A stretch of DNA of 64,000 bases from Siniperca chuatsi (lineage: Eukaryota > Chordata > Actinopteri > Centrarchiformes > Sinipercidae), in assembly GCF_020085105.1 (NCBI RefSeq), contig NC_058043.1:10868167-10932166 (forward strand), read 5' to 3'. The notes under the pieces are model-generated. The model had not been told where the DNA came from, ran no database searches, and was given only the letters and a program-made list of their open reading frames with translations. Positions 13,351-27,600 of the stretch are shown one piece after another. A program made the position numbers and the translations under genes. Positions within the stretch are counted from its first letter, which is position 1, and each line of letters begins with the position of its first letter.

Positions 13351-16300
13351 ATTACACTGTAAGAATTCAGCTTTTCTCTGTAATTATATTCCTATATTGT
13401 GTCTCTTAATTTAAGTAGTCCTCCAACCCACTTATTACAGGTTATTCATTTTAAGTATCTAAACCCACAACTCTATAGGAACACGTGTGCTGTGGCAACC
13501 ACTTTTAGGTCTAATTACAAGCTACTTTAAGCTTACATGCTTAATCACATCAATGTTTTAGGAATAAAAATCAGACTTTGAAAATATTTATCGTGAAGTA
13601 AATTATTTGTTTTTCTAATCTGTAACAAGAACACAACCAACTACTCATTAGTGTTCCTTACTTTGAACCCCCATTGAATAAAAAAAGACTGACGTCAAAA
13701 GGAAGTTCACAGGGTATTTTTAAGGTAGTGGATGTACCCAAGAGACAAGGAAAAGAAAAAAATAATCAAGACAATGGCTGATAAGATGAAAACACAGCAT
13801 CCCACAGGGGCCTAGTGGTGTTCCAATGGCTTTTTTTGCTCTATCTATCCCCAGATGCTGAAGCACAAGATGACAGCATCTGTACTCTGTCATCTGTAAA
13901 ATAAAGCAACATCTTTTTGACCTGTCTGTCGCTCACCTTACCAAGTGTCATATTTGATAATCGAGTTAAGACAAAAGCTACATCATGCAATGACAGGAAA
14001 CAGCACACATTCTTACTCACAGTCATCAATCAGCTGCTGTAATTATCAGAATCAACTTTAAATGTCAAAACCATTAATCACATTTTCCAGTACTTTATCT
14101 TTAATGAATTCAAAGGTGTTAATGAACTAGTGTGAAGATTAAAATGTGCAAAATGTAATGTATCAAGGCAAATGTAACAGGTTTCTTATAAACATTTCTA
14201 AATTACAAAAATGATGGAAAGGGAGAAAAGAAGGGGGAAAAAGTCAGCCCTGCTAATATGACTCTGGATGGTAATTAACTGACTAATGCAGCAGTGTACC
14301 ACCTGCCAGTGCCATGTGAATAATCACTAAGACTGTCTGCAGAATCTAAACCATACATCCATTGTTTATGCAGTGGTGTGGAGCACAGTGAGAGCTTTAC
14401 ACACTTTGTGCATGCAGGGAAGACCTTAGCACAGAGAGCTCAGAATACCCTGCTTTTCATTCAGATAGTGCGCTGCTGGTCTCCCTCAGTGTCTATCAAT
14501 CCCCACCTCTTTCCTCCTTCCTTCTGTTCCCACTGGCTGCCTGGCACCACTAACCCAGAGCCAAACAGAGACTCCCCCGCTGGCACACACCAACGTTCTT
14601 ATTTCAGGACAGTTTCCTGCCCCCTCCACTTTCTCTTCCTCTCTTTCACTCCAAAGCCCTGCACAGCCATCCGTTGCCTCTGATCTCAACCAAAGTGTTT
14701 ATAATTGATTCTTTAAGGGATATGTTCTCTCCCTCTCTTTCTTTCGCAGACTCTCACCCCCATTGCGTATCTCCTCACCCAATGCATTATTAAAAATCAT
14801 TTTTGTGAGGGTAGGAGCAGCGACAGGGTCACATGGAATAAATGGATTGTCAGACCTTTCCTGAATTTGCTTTGCTCTGTGTTTCTCCCCTCTTTCTACC
14901 TTTTGTCCACCCTGCACCTCACACATCAGGAAACTATCTTGTCAAAAACGTCTTTCTTTCATTCTGCAATTAAAAACACAACTAAGAGGTCAGGTGCTTT
15001 TTTTGTGAATGTGTGTAGGAGGGCAAAGGACATGCTCGGGTTTTTCAAAAGCCCTGTGACAGGAAATCTAGGCCTATAGTATCATTCCTCTTATCCCTGC
15101 TGAAAAAGCCAACGTAAACTAAGACTATGAGGCAGGTTGCTGTCAAATCGCCCTAGGTGGTGTTTGCTCTTGTGTATCTTTGCCCCGTCACCTCTTATTT
15201 TTAAAAAGCAGACAGTAATTGCTGAGAGCAAAAGCAGTTTGCCACTTCACAGTGACCACACACACCAATATAAAACATTTATCTTTGCCAGAATTATCAC
15301 AGTATGCAACATCTCAAATTATTCTATCCTAAAATTGCATTAAACACTTATAAATTATGTAAAAATCAATGTATGTCACAAACATCTTTCCATTTTATTT
15401 AAACCAGATATGCTTTTTACATATGTTTTTGTATGTTTTAATCATTAAAAAAAATGCTTTAACATATTTCCAATAAAATTTGGCCTATTTTATAGCTATT
15501 TACACACACAAACACGTGTGACAATCACAAGTACAAATTGGTGTGAGGCTGATCTTTAGTGTATCTGTCACAACAGTTAACTAGTTAGCAAGTGAGCAAA
15601 GAAGTTAAAGCTAAAAGTACTGAATAAACTTCAGCTTCTGCAACTCCAAGTTGATGTTGTTGGAGTATGAATGCAAGCTTGACCAAATCTACTGAAAAAG
15701 AAGAGAGAGACCAAGCCTTAACATAGATAATTCTGGTAACACTATATCTTGGCAGAAAAAAAATATTGTTAACAATACTTATGTGTAATAGTGTTCCAGT
15801 TTGAAAACCATTCAAAAGAACACATGAAGAACGTGGTGGCAACGAAGGGGTTCTTGAGCACATCTGATGGCATGTCAGACAAAAAAGGTTGGGAACCAGA
15901 GCATTAGAAAGTATATATTATTGTGCCGCCCAATTGGTGTGTTCAATGTCAAACATTTGATTCTGCATCTTGGTTTGTTGAAAAAATATTTTGAATAAAC
16001 ATATTACAAAATCCTTATTAACTCACAGTTATGGCAGTTTGACTTGCTATATGATGAGAGTAAAAGACAAGACTGTGTCGGTGAGAACAACTGACCACAT
16101 TACACTCAAAGAGACAGCTTTTTTTATATATTAGGGATGCATCCATTACTCAGTAACAACTTAATTGATCCATGTCTTTGAGTTCTACAGTAATAGCAAA
16201 TTGATTGATTTATCCTCAAGAGGGAAAGTGGTGGGAATTGTCCAGCCAAAAAGACTGGCAGAATCATCGGCTTTGAGCTGATGGATGAGCCTGGAATGGC

Positions 16301-17854
16301 AATGAGTAAAAAAGGGTGGAACAAAGGTGAGCTGTGTCAAAAACAGTTGATGAGGAATGGGAGATTAAAGCATGTTTAAATTGCTGATATTACAAATGGT
16401 GGGTATCTCAAAAGACTCCCAGCCTCAACAGTCATAACATTTAATAGCTAATATAATTAAATTAGATTAAATCAGCAATTGAGCTAAGAAATCAGCCTCA
16501 AGCTGGCCCCAGTTCAAAGCCTACACGGGACTACCAGCATCCGTCCACCATAGCTCAGCAATGAAATACAGTTCCTGTAAATATAAAAGAGGGAATTTCA
16601 GATTAAAAAGAAAGAAAACACCCTCCATACTTGTCTGAGGTAACAAGTATGGTTGGGAGGAGGAATCTTTACAGCAACCAATAATTATATTAACTTGTGA
16701 AGAGTGAATCATATTTAAGACAGCCTTCAAACAATCCAGACCCATTCTTTAGATTGATTCAAAGGGTGTTTGTGAAATGTGATCCATGGGCAATTGTCTC
16801 TGAAAGGCTTTCTCTATTGATCACATCTCATTAGCGACACTTCTCTGTACCACCAACTCTGAGGGTCAATGGACAACTGAAATGAAGCCAATCGCTCAAT
16901 AGACTGATCATGGTAATTACTTAAGAGTCTGGGATACACAAAGATGGGGGGGGGGGGACTAAATGGGCTGATATGTCTAATTGTCTAATATAGCAATAAT
17001 TAAAATTTAAAGAAATCCACAAAGCTGTCTGCTTAACTTATCTGCAAAACCAGCTAACGTTAAGAAATGTCAACCGACAATTTGATGCTTTTATGTTGTT
17101 TATAGCTATTATAGCTATAGATTTGCTGTAAAGAGATCAGTGCATGACACTTTTGAAATCTTGAAATAATTTCAATATGTGTTTAAAGACAGTTGTATCA
17201 ATTAATGTTTTCTCAATGTAATTATTTTATTTAATCATTTCATTTATAATCAGAGGAGGTCCTCAATTCACCCAAGGTTGCTACTTTCTCACTTGGCTGG
17301 CAACTCTACATCCTTGTGTATATAGCAGGACAAATCATAGGGAGACTGCACAGACAACAAGTGAACTTGCCATTGACAGGGACATGGAGAAAACTAGTGG
17401 AATCGTGATGATTCTTCAAATTTGTCAAGACAGACTGAGATCTTGTCTAAATACCACTTTGACCTATAACATTTTCAATTTCCTTCTATGCATGTGGATA
17501 GAAGCTGACATTTTGTTTTTAACAAAAATATAGGAGCGGAAAAGAGAGACCTGTTGAGCTGCCATATTTCATTGTGTTCGGGGAAACAACTGGGCAGCTG
17601 GAAAAGGGAGATACAGCGCAGCTCTGCAGTCTCTGAGAGGTTAAATGTGCACAAACCTGTGCGTCTGCTGATAGTACTTCCATTGCTGCTACAGCGGTGG
17701 CAGCTGCTGTTTTGTGTCTTTGTGCCTCTCTGCAGCACTTGACCATTATGTTCAGTTTCATCCCAAGGACTTTGTTGTTACTTGGGCCTCAGTCTCTGAG
17801 TCTATCTGTCCCTCTTTCTTTCTCTCTTGTTCTTATTTTCTCTCTCATGTGCCG

Positions 17855-17857
<3 letters not shown>

Positions 17858-17888
<31 letters not shown>

Positions 17889-17904
17889 TCTCTCTCATGC
17901 TCTC
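17858..17904. repeat. (CT)n microsatellite
   Basis: Nearly pure CT dinucleotides with one interruption, inside the presumed asic1 intron 2. Confidence 0.9.
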
Positions 17905-19271
17905 TCATGCGCTCTGCCAACCTCCTTTGCTTCAGTTTTTAGTCTTGCAAAGTCTGTCAGAGTTTTCCCCGGTGATTGAAGTCAGACGTGGGTGTCTTGA
18001 AGTGTTCAAAATGGAATAACTTAGAGGTTGTGACATCAATTCACCTATCAACATTATTATCTGCAGAAGGTTCCTTAGGGATGCACTAAGATAGATTGTG
18101 TACACAATCATTTTCTTCTTAAACTGATTCTGTACATTTATGATTTCTCCATGTGTCGACGTGTGTGTCTCTTTAATTAAACACAAGGTCATAAAAAATA
18201 AAAATATGGTCTTTGTATTTCACTCACTTTTTGGTGTTTTCTTATTATCTCCTGCAGCTATGGTTCAGAAGCTGTAGGCCACCTATTAATATTAATTGAG
18301 GGTAATTTTTCTATCCTGCTGTTCTTTAATATCAGCTGAGCTAAAAGACATAAGCCCAACTTTCTGCATTCCTAATTAGGAAAAAGTCTTTCCAAGGAGA
18401 AAGAGGGAGTGGAATTGAGGGGGCCATAGATAGAGAACGTTACCAATCTGTAATACTTTCAGCAGTAATGACTGAAAATTTGTTATATATCCCACTGGGT
18501 ATTGGGACCAGTGACAATTAATTGATGACAACATTGGCCTCACACAAGGACATACTGTACTTCTGATTGGATAACGGTGGACTCAACACCTGAACGTGAA
18601 CGTAACAATGTGAAATCAAGTGTGACGTAGTAGAAGCTGTGAAACATCCAAGTCTATTCATCCATCAGTACATTAGATAGTATTATATTGTGGATTCTCA
18701 CCATCCCATTTCAGACCACCAGCATTAAGTGTTACCCTTGCTGCAGTTTGACTGTTTAATTTTCCATCTTTATCAGAGTACTGATAAAATGATGCGATGC
18801 AACTGGACTCCCTGATGCCATATGTAGCGGAGACCATTTGTTTCTGGCTATCTTCCACAGCCAGGGAGCAGCTAGCGAGGCACGATGCCGATGCTGGGGG
18901 GAAAAAAGCAGAAGCTGCCGACAGTGTTAATCACACTTGTACTGCTTCCATGCTCTGGGGTTTGGAGGCCGAGGCTGGTGGGAGTGTTCATCATACTTTT
19001 TTTTTATTTTTCTATCGCACTGAAGATTCTTTCCACACCATTAGTGCTCTCTGCTGAGCTGTTCCATCCAGGTCCACTACTGTACTAACACAGTAGAGCC
19101 CTGCGAAGCACCATCTGCCATAAGCACAACTAACTACAGTAAATGTGGACACATCAGCAAATTAGAGGAGCTGCACCATGTGGGCTGTGTTGCAGCCACT
19201 GCTGTATTACATGGTTTTACAGGATATGGGGGGGGGGCTGGGATCACTGAAGGACAGTCATTAAGTCAATA

Positions 19272-19312
19272 ATGCATGTCTGTCGGCACATTCTCTGCCG
19301 ACAGACATGCAT
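19272..19312. repeat. Perfect 17-bp inverted repeat
   Basis: Arms ATGCATGTCTGTCGGCA (19272-19288) and TGCCGACAGACATGCAT (19296-19312) are exact reverse complements with a 7-nt loop. Confidence 0.9.
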
Positions 19313-20492
19313 CTTATTTATCAAACTGGTTCTTGTCATCTGAACGTGACCCTCTTTCTTCATGCATGTGCATTTATTGGAGGATTGGGCAAATATAGGG
19401 GGGAGATTTTTGTAGTTAACTACGCACTTCACTGGACTTTGAAAGGTTCATGCAATTTGTGAGGGTCAGTTTTGTGTGGAAAGGTCTCAGCCTCTAAAGA
19501 GCTGTTCCAGTTATAGAAGGCTGTGGCGGGGATAACTTCTTTTAAAAGTGACAGGAAATACAGGGTCAGCACATCACTAAATGGTGTGCAGAGGAGCTGC
19601 ACTGAAACAAAAAGTACCATTTTCTCAGAAATAAGCATTCATTATCTACTAATAAATGCACCAAAGAGGAGAAATTCAGTGATCTATGGCGACTGGTCTC
19701 TTTATGAGACATTCACAAATGTGTATTAGGTCGCAATTATCACGGGATTCTCAAGAGACATCAACCTTATCAATACAGTGCCATTGTCACTGGCCACCTG
19801 CTCTGGCATGAGCATCTGCTGGATAGTTGCTCTGACTGGATTAGCTCACTCTCCCACAGCAGGCTGCCACAGGTTGCAATGTGTAACATTTTAATGTGAG
19901 CCCCCTATTTCTTTTGAGCCTATCTTATCTTGTCTTCAAAAGGAAAAAGGGGCTATCTCTTTTTTTAAAGATTTTTTTCAATTTTATTTAATTAATTAAT
20001 TTTGTCCCCTCAAACTTATTTTTCTGAGTTGGAGTTGCCTTGTGTCCATCTAAATGTTTTGGTACTCTTTTTCTGTATTTATTAATAATTCCATTTCAGC
20101 ATCAATGAATTTAGTATTTAAATTCTTAAACTGGTTAGGGCTTTACATTGCAGAAATTTCACAGCATCATTAAAGATATGCCTCACACACAAAAATGCAA
20201 AAACAAGGTGGCCCACCTCACTAATGTCGTAATTACAGTAACTGATGCCTTACTTACTCACACAATAAAATAGCAAGAACCATTAGGAAAATTAAAATGA
20301 TAACCAAAAAATGTTTTCATCTGAATCAAAAGGTACGTGTAATTTGAAAGGATCATTCATGGTGACAAACACAAAGAAATATCAGCCAACTCTGCAGCTC
20401 TGTTTCATTGTATTGTATTACAGCTAAAACATTTACTGTATTGTTGAGAGTCACCGCTCTTATCAACCCTATTTCCATCAGCAGTAAGCAGC

Positions 20493-20560
20493 AAACAAGC
20501 TCTGATAAACACACTGTATACTACCTGCCCAGCACCAAACAGCAAACATCCAGCAAATTA
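20493..20560. repeat. Second copy of the 40.8-kb interspersed repeat
   Basis: A short divergent copy of the repeat described at 40770-41130. Confidence 0.5.
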
Positions 20561-21513
20561 AAGAAAAAGAATTGCTCATTTTCTATGGGGGTTTTTTCTG
20601 CAACGAGTCAAAAGTAATTGCTATGTTTGTAAATTTCCTGGTGTCAGCAAAATACACATTAAATTACCAACCAATTGTTCTTGTCTGAGTGTGTTACCTA
20701 CAGAAGAAGGTCAATAATGCAGTTAGTGTCTCTATAAATATAAACAGATGCCGTGGCTGTAATTAGACAGTCATGACAAAAAATGTTCAGTAACTGATGA
20801 CAACCATAGCTACACTATCAGGACAACACCCTATGTGCTTCAGACAGCTTAGTGTTTTTACTGCTGCTGTATCTGATGAATCCATACACTGTACAGCAGC
20901 TATAAAGGTCACACAGGTAGCAGGTAATTACTGGATGTCTGTAACCATTGGATAGATGAGAAAAACAAACACTCCCAGAAAATCTCACAAAGCAACAGAT
21001 TTTTTAACTTCTTACTCATAAAGCAAGTGTTATGGCACTGACCCAGGGTTCAAGACCAAGTTTCAGCCTTTTATGACAGCATTTCTCAACCTTTCAGAGA
21101 CTGTAAACTATCTCACTAAGGCCAGAGTGCAGGGCCTTGTAGCAGCCTTGTACATGGTGTGTATCACCATACTAAGATGTACACTCAGTAGCCCTTGGCC
21201 TGTGAGTCAGTCACAGTGTACATAATGGTCCCATTCTGAGGGGGAACAAAGGGATCTGGACTGATGGAGCATCACAGATTGAACTGAGGATAAAAATCAG
21301 TCTATACAATTCACTACCTTATATATCCCGCCATGTCATTTCCCAAAACCAAACTTCAGTGATAATTGCTCAACAGAGGTCATATTATATAGATGTTATA
21401 ATAAACTATATCAGCGCTGACCTTGTAATGCAAACATACTCAGCTGACCCTCGTCTTGGCAGGCCTCAGCTGGCCCTGCAGAGGACATTTAACTATTGAC
21501 ACGCCTGACTCAC

Positions 21514-21709
21514 CACTTTGAAGTCTTCAGCACTGCACTCCATGCCTCGGTAGTAGCAGGAGAGAAGCATGTCCTTGATGTCGTGGCCCGTTCGGTCGTA
21601 GAATTCACGCATGTTGAAGGGGCGAGGTTTATAGTTGTCAAAGTCGGCCCTCTCCTTCAGGATCTGCAGGACATTTTCCTCCACCATGTGTGGGTCCCGG
21701 ATCTCATAC
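21514..21709 (-). CDS. asic1: asic1-like acid-sensing ion channel, coding exon 2
   Basis: Second coding exon of the channel, 196 nt, encoding residues 122-186 in phase with exon 1. The acceptor is CAG at 21712-21710 and the donor is GTGAGT starting at 21513. It carries the [22 protein letters not shown] block typical in sequence of ASIC1, with Cys172 and Cys179. In chicken ASIC1 Cys172 and Cys179 form a disulfide, and the residue numbers fall out identically here. The reading ends AEDFKV, where other ASIC1 proteins continue VFTRYGKC. That continuation was not found in 1-21513 on the minus strand, so the rest of the extracellular domain, TM2 and the selectivity filter probably lie beyond the left edge. 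The gene is therefore partial in this window. Confidence 0.92.
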
Positions 21710-24596
21710 CTGGATGAGAAGGTTCTGGACTTAGTTAATGTGGGTCTGAGGAAGCACATTCATAAATACACCCTTGTCTGATCGCTTAATTTACTGAATT
21801 TTGGTATAAAACCAACATAAGACCACTGTAATTTTGTGATTACATGACCATGTTTAGTTGTTTTTTTTTTTCTCAAAGAAACAAATGTAATCTCAAAATC
21901 ACATGCAAACGTTTTTTATAACTCCTCTTGCTGTATGAATCATGAGAAAAGGTATTTTTGAAATGGCTTACTTCAAAATGAAAACTCAGATATGAATAGT
22001 AAACAACAGAGTAGACATCAAAATAGTAAAATGAATTTTCACGGACTTTATATCTTAAGAGTCTAAACATAATCATCTTCAAACACAAAACCTTAACCTA
22101 CCCATGAAAGAGTAAAAAAATATACATGACTTCAATGAATTCCCTTACACAGTAGAGCAAGACACAACTTTAGCTGTACCTCAATTCCATTTTAAAATGT
22201 GCAATTTTTTGGCTGGCAGACAAGCATTTTTGGCAGGACAATAAGGATTAACATGTAAAAAGTAATCGTGAAGCAGCAAAAAGAGCCTAGTCACCCTCTT
22301 ACTGAATGAAAGGTGCACACAGTATGCGCGTACCAGCTCTCCCAGACCTGCAGTAAACAAGATCTCACAATATCATCCACATGTTGTCTAAAACTGGCAG
22401 CCTAGCTGTGGCATGGGTGGCGCTGCATGGGTGAAAATGGCTCATTATTGGGGATATTTCTTTTCACACAAGCATGTTAATTATTCTGCCAAAAAATTAG
22501 GATTAACTGTGGTGGCAGTGCGTTTTCACATAGTAAGCATAACAATGTTCATAATGCTGTAATTCAGGCTGAAGATCCTGCGCACTCTGGAAAAGAGTAT
22601 TTGGATTATTTAGCATTTAAATGAAAGCAAAACACCTCACAGACCATCTGCTGCAAGTGCAAAGCATAATCAGGTGTATCATGTAGGTATAGGAAGCACG
22701 TTCTGTCTCTCTTTACTCCACACAAACACATGACAAAGTACGATTAATTTGCATGTATCAACACACACCAGAAGAAGCTCAACTACAATAGCCATACTCA
22801 TAGAAAGAAAACACTGGGGAAGTCATTCATGACATGCCTCTGCTTGACAACCACCATCAACCTCCAGCACCTGCTCACAGCCATTCACAGATACAAATTA
22901 ACCTCAATTAACTAGTGTGGCCCTGCTCGGAGAAAAGACAGCCCATTGATGACCCCTGCTGAGCGATGGGGCCATCAGTGGTACAAGCATTCAAATTATG
23001 GAGTGCTAAGACTAATCACTACTGACAGACACTTATGAGAGTAATTTGTTTAGACACAGAGTCTATCAGAGTGAATAGCACTGAATTAACTGAGCAACAA
23101 GGTAGTTATTCCTTCTATTTCTTCCACATTAGACTACCGCAAAGTAGTAAGGTAAGGGGTTTTGATACGAAGTCTTGAATTTGTGTGTAATGTGAGAGAG
23201 CAGCAGCCATCTTATAATAGGGTTCATGTATTGTGTTATTGTAATACTTTTGGACAGCTCAATTTACATTTGCAAACATAAATAAGTGTGTCTCAAAGCT
23301 GGAGAAACCAGAATTAGAATTGAAAACCATGAGAGACAGAGAGAGACAAAGGCATACCCTTATCCTCTGACAATAAATCTGTGAATGACTTTGTGGACGC
23401 TGACAGCGGAGTTATTTCTCATGGATATGGGCACTATTTCAAACCATAATTGGTGGTAAATCTTAATGGATTTTTTTTTAATTCCACAAGGTCAAGCTTT
23501 GTCGGTGCTCATGAACAAGATTATGTCCCTTGATGATGGGAATAATGTAAGATGATCCATGAATAAAAAATGAAATATTATATAATTTCTTTTGTGAGCA
23601 CTGTCTTAATATTCAACTGCTGATGTATTTTCAACTCGTATCCCAACCGAATTACAAGAAAATGTAATATGTTCCAGGGCAGCTACAGCGCTGTTTACAT
23701 GCTACAAACAGAATGAAATAAAATATTCACCATGTGAGACAGTATGTGCTGTAATTTGAAATGAGGACTGTTTCTCTCTACGGTGCTCATGACACTGAAG
23801 AAAGATGGGAATCCGTCATGCTTCATGGTGGAAGTGAAGTTAAATATGGCGTTAACAGTGCTGTGACAGAGAAGATTGATACTTTTATTCTGACCAAAAG
23901 TTGAACTGAGTGCCACACAATATTGTCGTAAAATTCAACACTGCAACATCAACATCAGGTGCAACATGGCACCTAAGAGCAATTAAATGCTTGCAGAATA
24001 TGACAGATATTTCACAAGTTAAATACAGTTGACAATTTATGTAATAACTCCTCCAATACAAAGATTCAACAGTCACTATCACACCTACATGTAATAAACA
24101 TCACATCACAATCAGTGAGTAAAATCAGTATTGCCATCAGTGTTTTCTTTTTTCTTTCTTCACAATTCAAAGCAAACTCTTCAAATCAACTCTGATTATG
24201 AAAGCTGATTATGATGTTTGTATTTTACACTTTCATTAAGAGATTTCTTCTTTTTATTTATCTGTTTAATAAAAAGAATGTAAGAATGTAAGAAGAATTT
24301 GCATAAGCAGCAGTAACAGACTAAAGACAAGACAGTGCAGGTGGCCGCTTTGCTTATAGATTAAATAGATGATAAACCCAAGAAAGGTTATTCATTAGCC
24401 GCTCCTTTGTCCTTAATACATCTGGCTGTTGTTGAAACTATATCAAGGTAAATTAAGGATATGTAGGGTTAATTCGTAACAGCAGTTGTGTGTGAATGTG
24501 TGAGCAGATTATGCACTGTAAATGTGTGATCTGGCTGTCTTTAGTGTATTAATGTCATTGTTTTTAAAGACAGTCATTACCAAGTGCGATGCATTC

Positions 24597-24619
24597 CATA
24601 AATAAATAAATAAATAAAC
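24597..24619. repeat. (AAAT)n microsatellite
   Basis: About five tandem AAAT units in asic1 intron 1. Confidence 0.8.
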
Positions 24620-27600
24620 CATCCTATGTGTTAGAGAGAAACAACAAGTCACTGTCTAATAAAAATGTCAACAAACAAAGTTATAATGAGAATCACAACT
24701 TTGTTATCATTTACAGTTTGTTACTTTACAGATTATGATGTATTATGTTTCCCAGTTCCCGCAATGTTGTGTAATTTAAATCAGCTTGATAAATTAAGAT
24801 ACTATAACTGATTTACTTGATAATATCAGTGCAGGAATGGTAACGTTTGGAAAAGTTCATGGGGCCCTGGAAATGGCAGGTGAAATAGGTTGTATCTTTG
24901 ATAAAAAAGCACAGCTCAAAACTAGTTCAGTACTCTGGCCCACACTGGGACTACATCACTCATTGTCATGCTTTATTGTAATAAGAAGATACAGCCTGTT
25001 GTGGTATATTCCGAACTTAATTGAATTGTATCCTGAGCCTCTGTCTTATAAGCAACACAAAGCTGCCAGGAGAGCACTTAAGACATCGTGCTCAGATCCC
25101 CAAGTCAGGAGGCTTTAGCTGAAGCGCATACAATCACAATAATATGGGTAGATTTTTAATATTGCCCTGCCACTGCTCCCTAAAGCAATCACGGCAAACT
25201 CACTACATAGGGGCGGGGGGAGACTAAATTGGATTATGGGCCACAAGCACTTTAATTTTCTTGCGGGGACTAAAACGAATGAAGGAGCATCTGCATCACT
25301 TTGCCACCTCATGAGAGTGAGTAAATACTAGCAACCACTGACTGGGTGAACTTTGACAGTGAGACTGTGGTCACCAAAGTGTACACCCTCAGTCAGAAAA
25401 AACCCTAACAAAAAATCTTCCTCCATAGCAGTTCATACTCCCATTGTATTAAGTTGGTGTTAATACCACAGGCTGTGTGACACAACAATGAACACATCTT
25501 AATATAATCTCAGGTAATTATCCTATTAGCACTAATTGAACTCATATACTAACGAGGATCAGATTGTTTGTGCAGTGTCCTTGAAAATGAATAACTGCAA
25601 TGATTCCTGGTTGCAGAGTTTTGATAATCACATCTTAATGATGGTGCACCTGTGACACAGTTATTATGCAACAAGATCACAGAAATGCAAACAAATGTCA
25701 CTGAGAGGTGAAGCGAACCCAAACAAATCTCTGTTTCACTGAAAAACAATCACACCCAACAAATCAAAGAAGCAAAATACAGCAATAACATGCATCACCT
25801 TGATCACATTTGATCTTTTAAAAACCTTGACCTAGACTAAATTGCCTACTTATGCCTCCCCAATGATAATCTTCTCTCTGGTGAACAATCATAATATAAA
25901 TGTAAATGAACCCACATTTGAAAAAAAATCCGCTTTAGAACCAACTCTTTGAGTTTGCATTTTCTGTATGATGATGTGGCCTCCCCATGTCATTTCCCAA
26001 GCACTTTTTGCACCAGTCAAATCCCAATTAGGACCTGTGATCTTGCTGAGACAGATAATGCAGCCAAAGTTATCGAGCGTTACATTTCGTGCCACTTTAC
26101 ACACCGCTTATGTGACTTTAGAGCATGTTTGCAAGCTCAGGAAACACGTTAAAGCTCGAGAACTGTGTAAGCCGAATACTCGCTTCTCTGACTTTCATGA
26201 GCTGATCCAACACTTTTCGGCAGTATACACCACGTAACCAACACCTATTCCATAATGACCTTTCTTTCGTTAATTACCATATAATTGCCTTTGCGACATA
26301 ATAAAAATAAAATTGAGCAATTTACTCGTGATGTTCTGCACTGCCAAGTGTGATTTCAACCTGCAAAAACACAATGAGAAAGTGATTGATTTTTTGGTAC
26401 ATAAATTGCTGGAGTGGAGAAAGTTAAGGTGAAGTTAGTAGCTCAGCTATAATAGCGTGTAAGACAGTGTGGCATCCCTGCAAGGGTGGAGACTGCCTGC
26501 TGCTTCCTACGGAGACAGTGATGGACACAGACTCACAGCCACATGACACTTTGTTTTTCTTCTGCCATTTTCTAACAAAACCCACAGCATGTTGGCTGAT
26601 ATCTAGAACCTTCCCACTGAAATGTTTTCTACCCAATCAATGTTTAATTTAAAAGCAGTGTCTATAGGAAACCCTAAGAACTTTTATTATCTACAAGTTA
26701 GATTCAAGCTGTTTCCAGTTCCTTTGTTTTTCCTCCAAAGTCCTTACCACACAGTACTTTTTCTACTTCTGAGAGACTGTCAAAGAGTAAGTCCAAGACC
26801 TTGCCTTGTCATCTTTTAAGAAAACGTCACATACTGTCTCTGATCTCTAAGTGGGTAAAAAGTATGGGCGAGTCTCCCCCAAGGCCAAATGGAACAGAGG
26901 GGGCAAGAAACAGTGAGAGAGATGACAGTGTTAATCAGCAGGACAACTCTGTAGCTTAACAAACAGCCCTAATTACACAAGGATAAGGACTTGTTCATCA
27001 CACAGCTTACGAGACACAAGTTAATTGCCTCTGCTTGCAGTTCTGTCCCTCCATCTGAAGTCAGCTCATTCCAAAGTCACTTGGAGGCAAGTGCCACTGC
27101 TTTCATTTTTGTTTTCCTCTCTCTTGTTCAGACAGTGCCCTTATTTTTTTCAGGTGCATCTCACTTCTTACAGGAAATCTGTCTGAACCTGCACTAATAA
27201 ATAAAAGAGGTAGAAGCCTATGTTGATATTTTAATGGTCTGCCATTACAGCTGACAGTACAAACACAGAGAAACAAATCCACGTAGGATGTAGACACACT
27301 GGTTGAAATCTGTACCATACAAAACACTAGAACTGCAGCCCCAAGCAATGGAATCTATTGCCTTCCTGTAAGGTTATCACCTGTAATATGGATGCATATA
27401 TAGAGGTCACAGAGCAACGATATTCGGTATGAAAACGGGGAGATGGATTTATGTCATTCTAGCATGTACCACTGAGGCACTCTGCAACTGTGCCTTGGGC
27501 TGCAGAGCTGTGTGGATCAATACGCTAAAAATACACTGACTAATGGGTTCAAGATGGTATTAAGATGAGTTTGCATGTAGTAGATCTTTTATTTTGCAGT

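Larger units (their letters stand above)
1..21513 (-). other. Presumed asic1 intron 2 (non-coding)
   Basis: No convincing coding exon was seen on either strand over 21.5 kb. If the next asic1 exon lies off the left edge, all of this is intron 2 of the channel gene. Content: AT-rich unique sequence, simple repeats, a LINE-like tail near 5275-5370, a tRNA-like fragment near 5951-6016, a MITE-like fragment near 11710-11901, a possible decayed retroelement near 13000-13350, a CT microsatellite at 17858-17904 and a perfect hairpin at 19272-19312. Open frames of 60-145 codons here have no recognisable domains and many are low-complexity. Confidence 0.6.

Noticed and set aside
14378..14690. Open frame of about 100 codons on the plus strand near 14.4 kb
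   Set aside because: Overlaps another frame on the opposite strand, lacks domains and sits in repeat-poor intron-like DNA.
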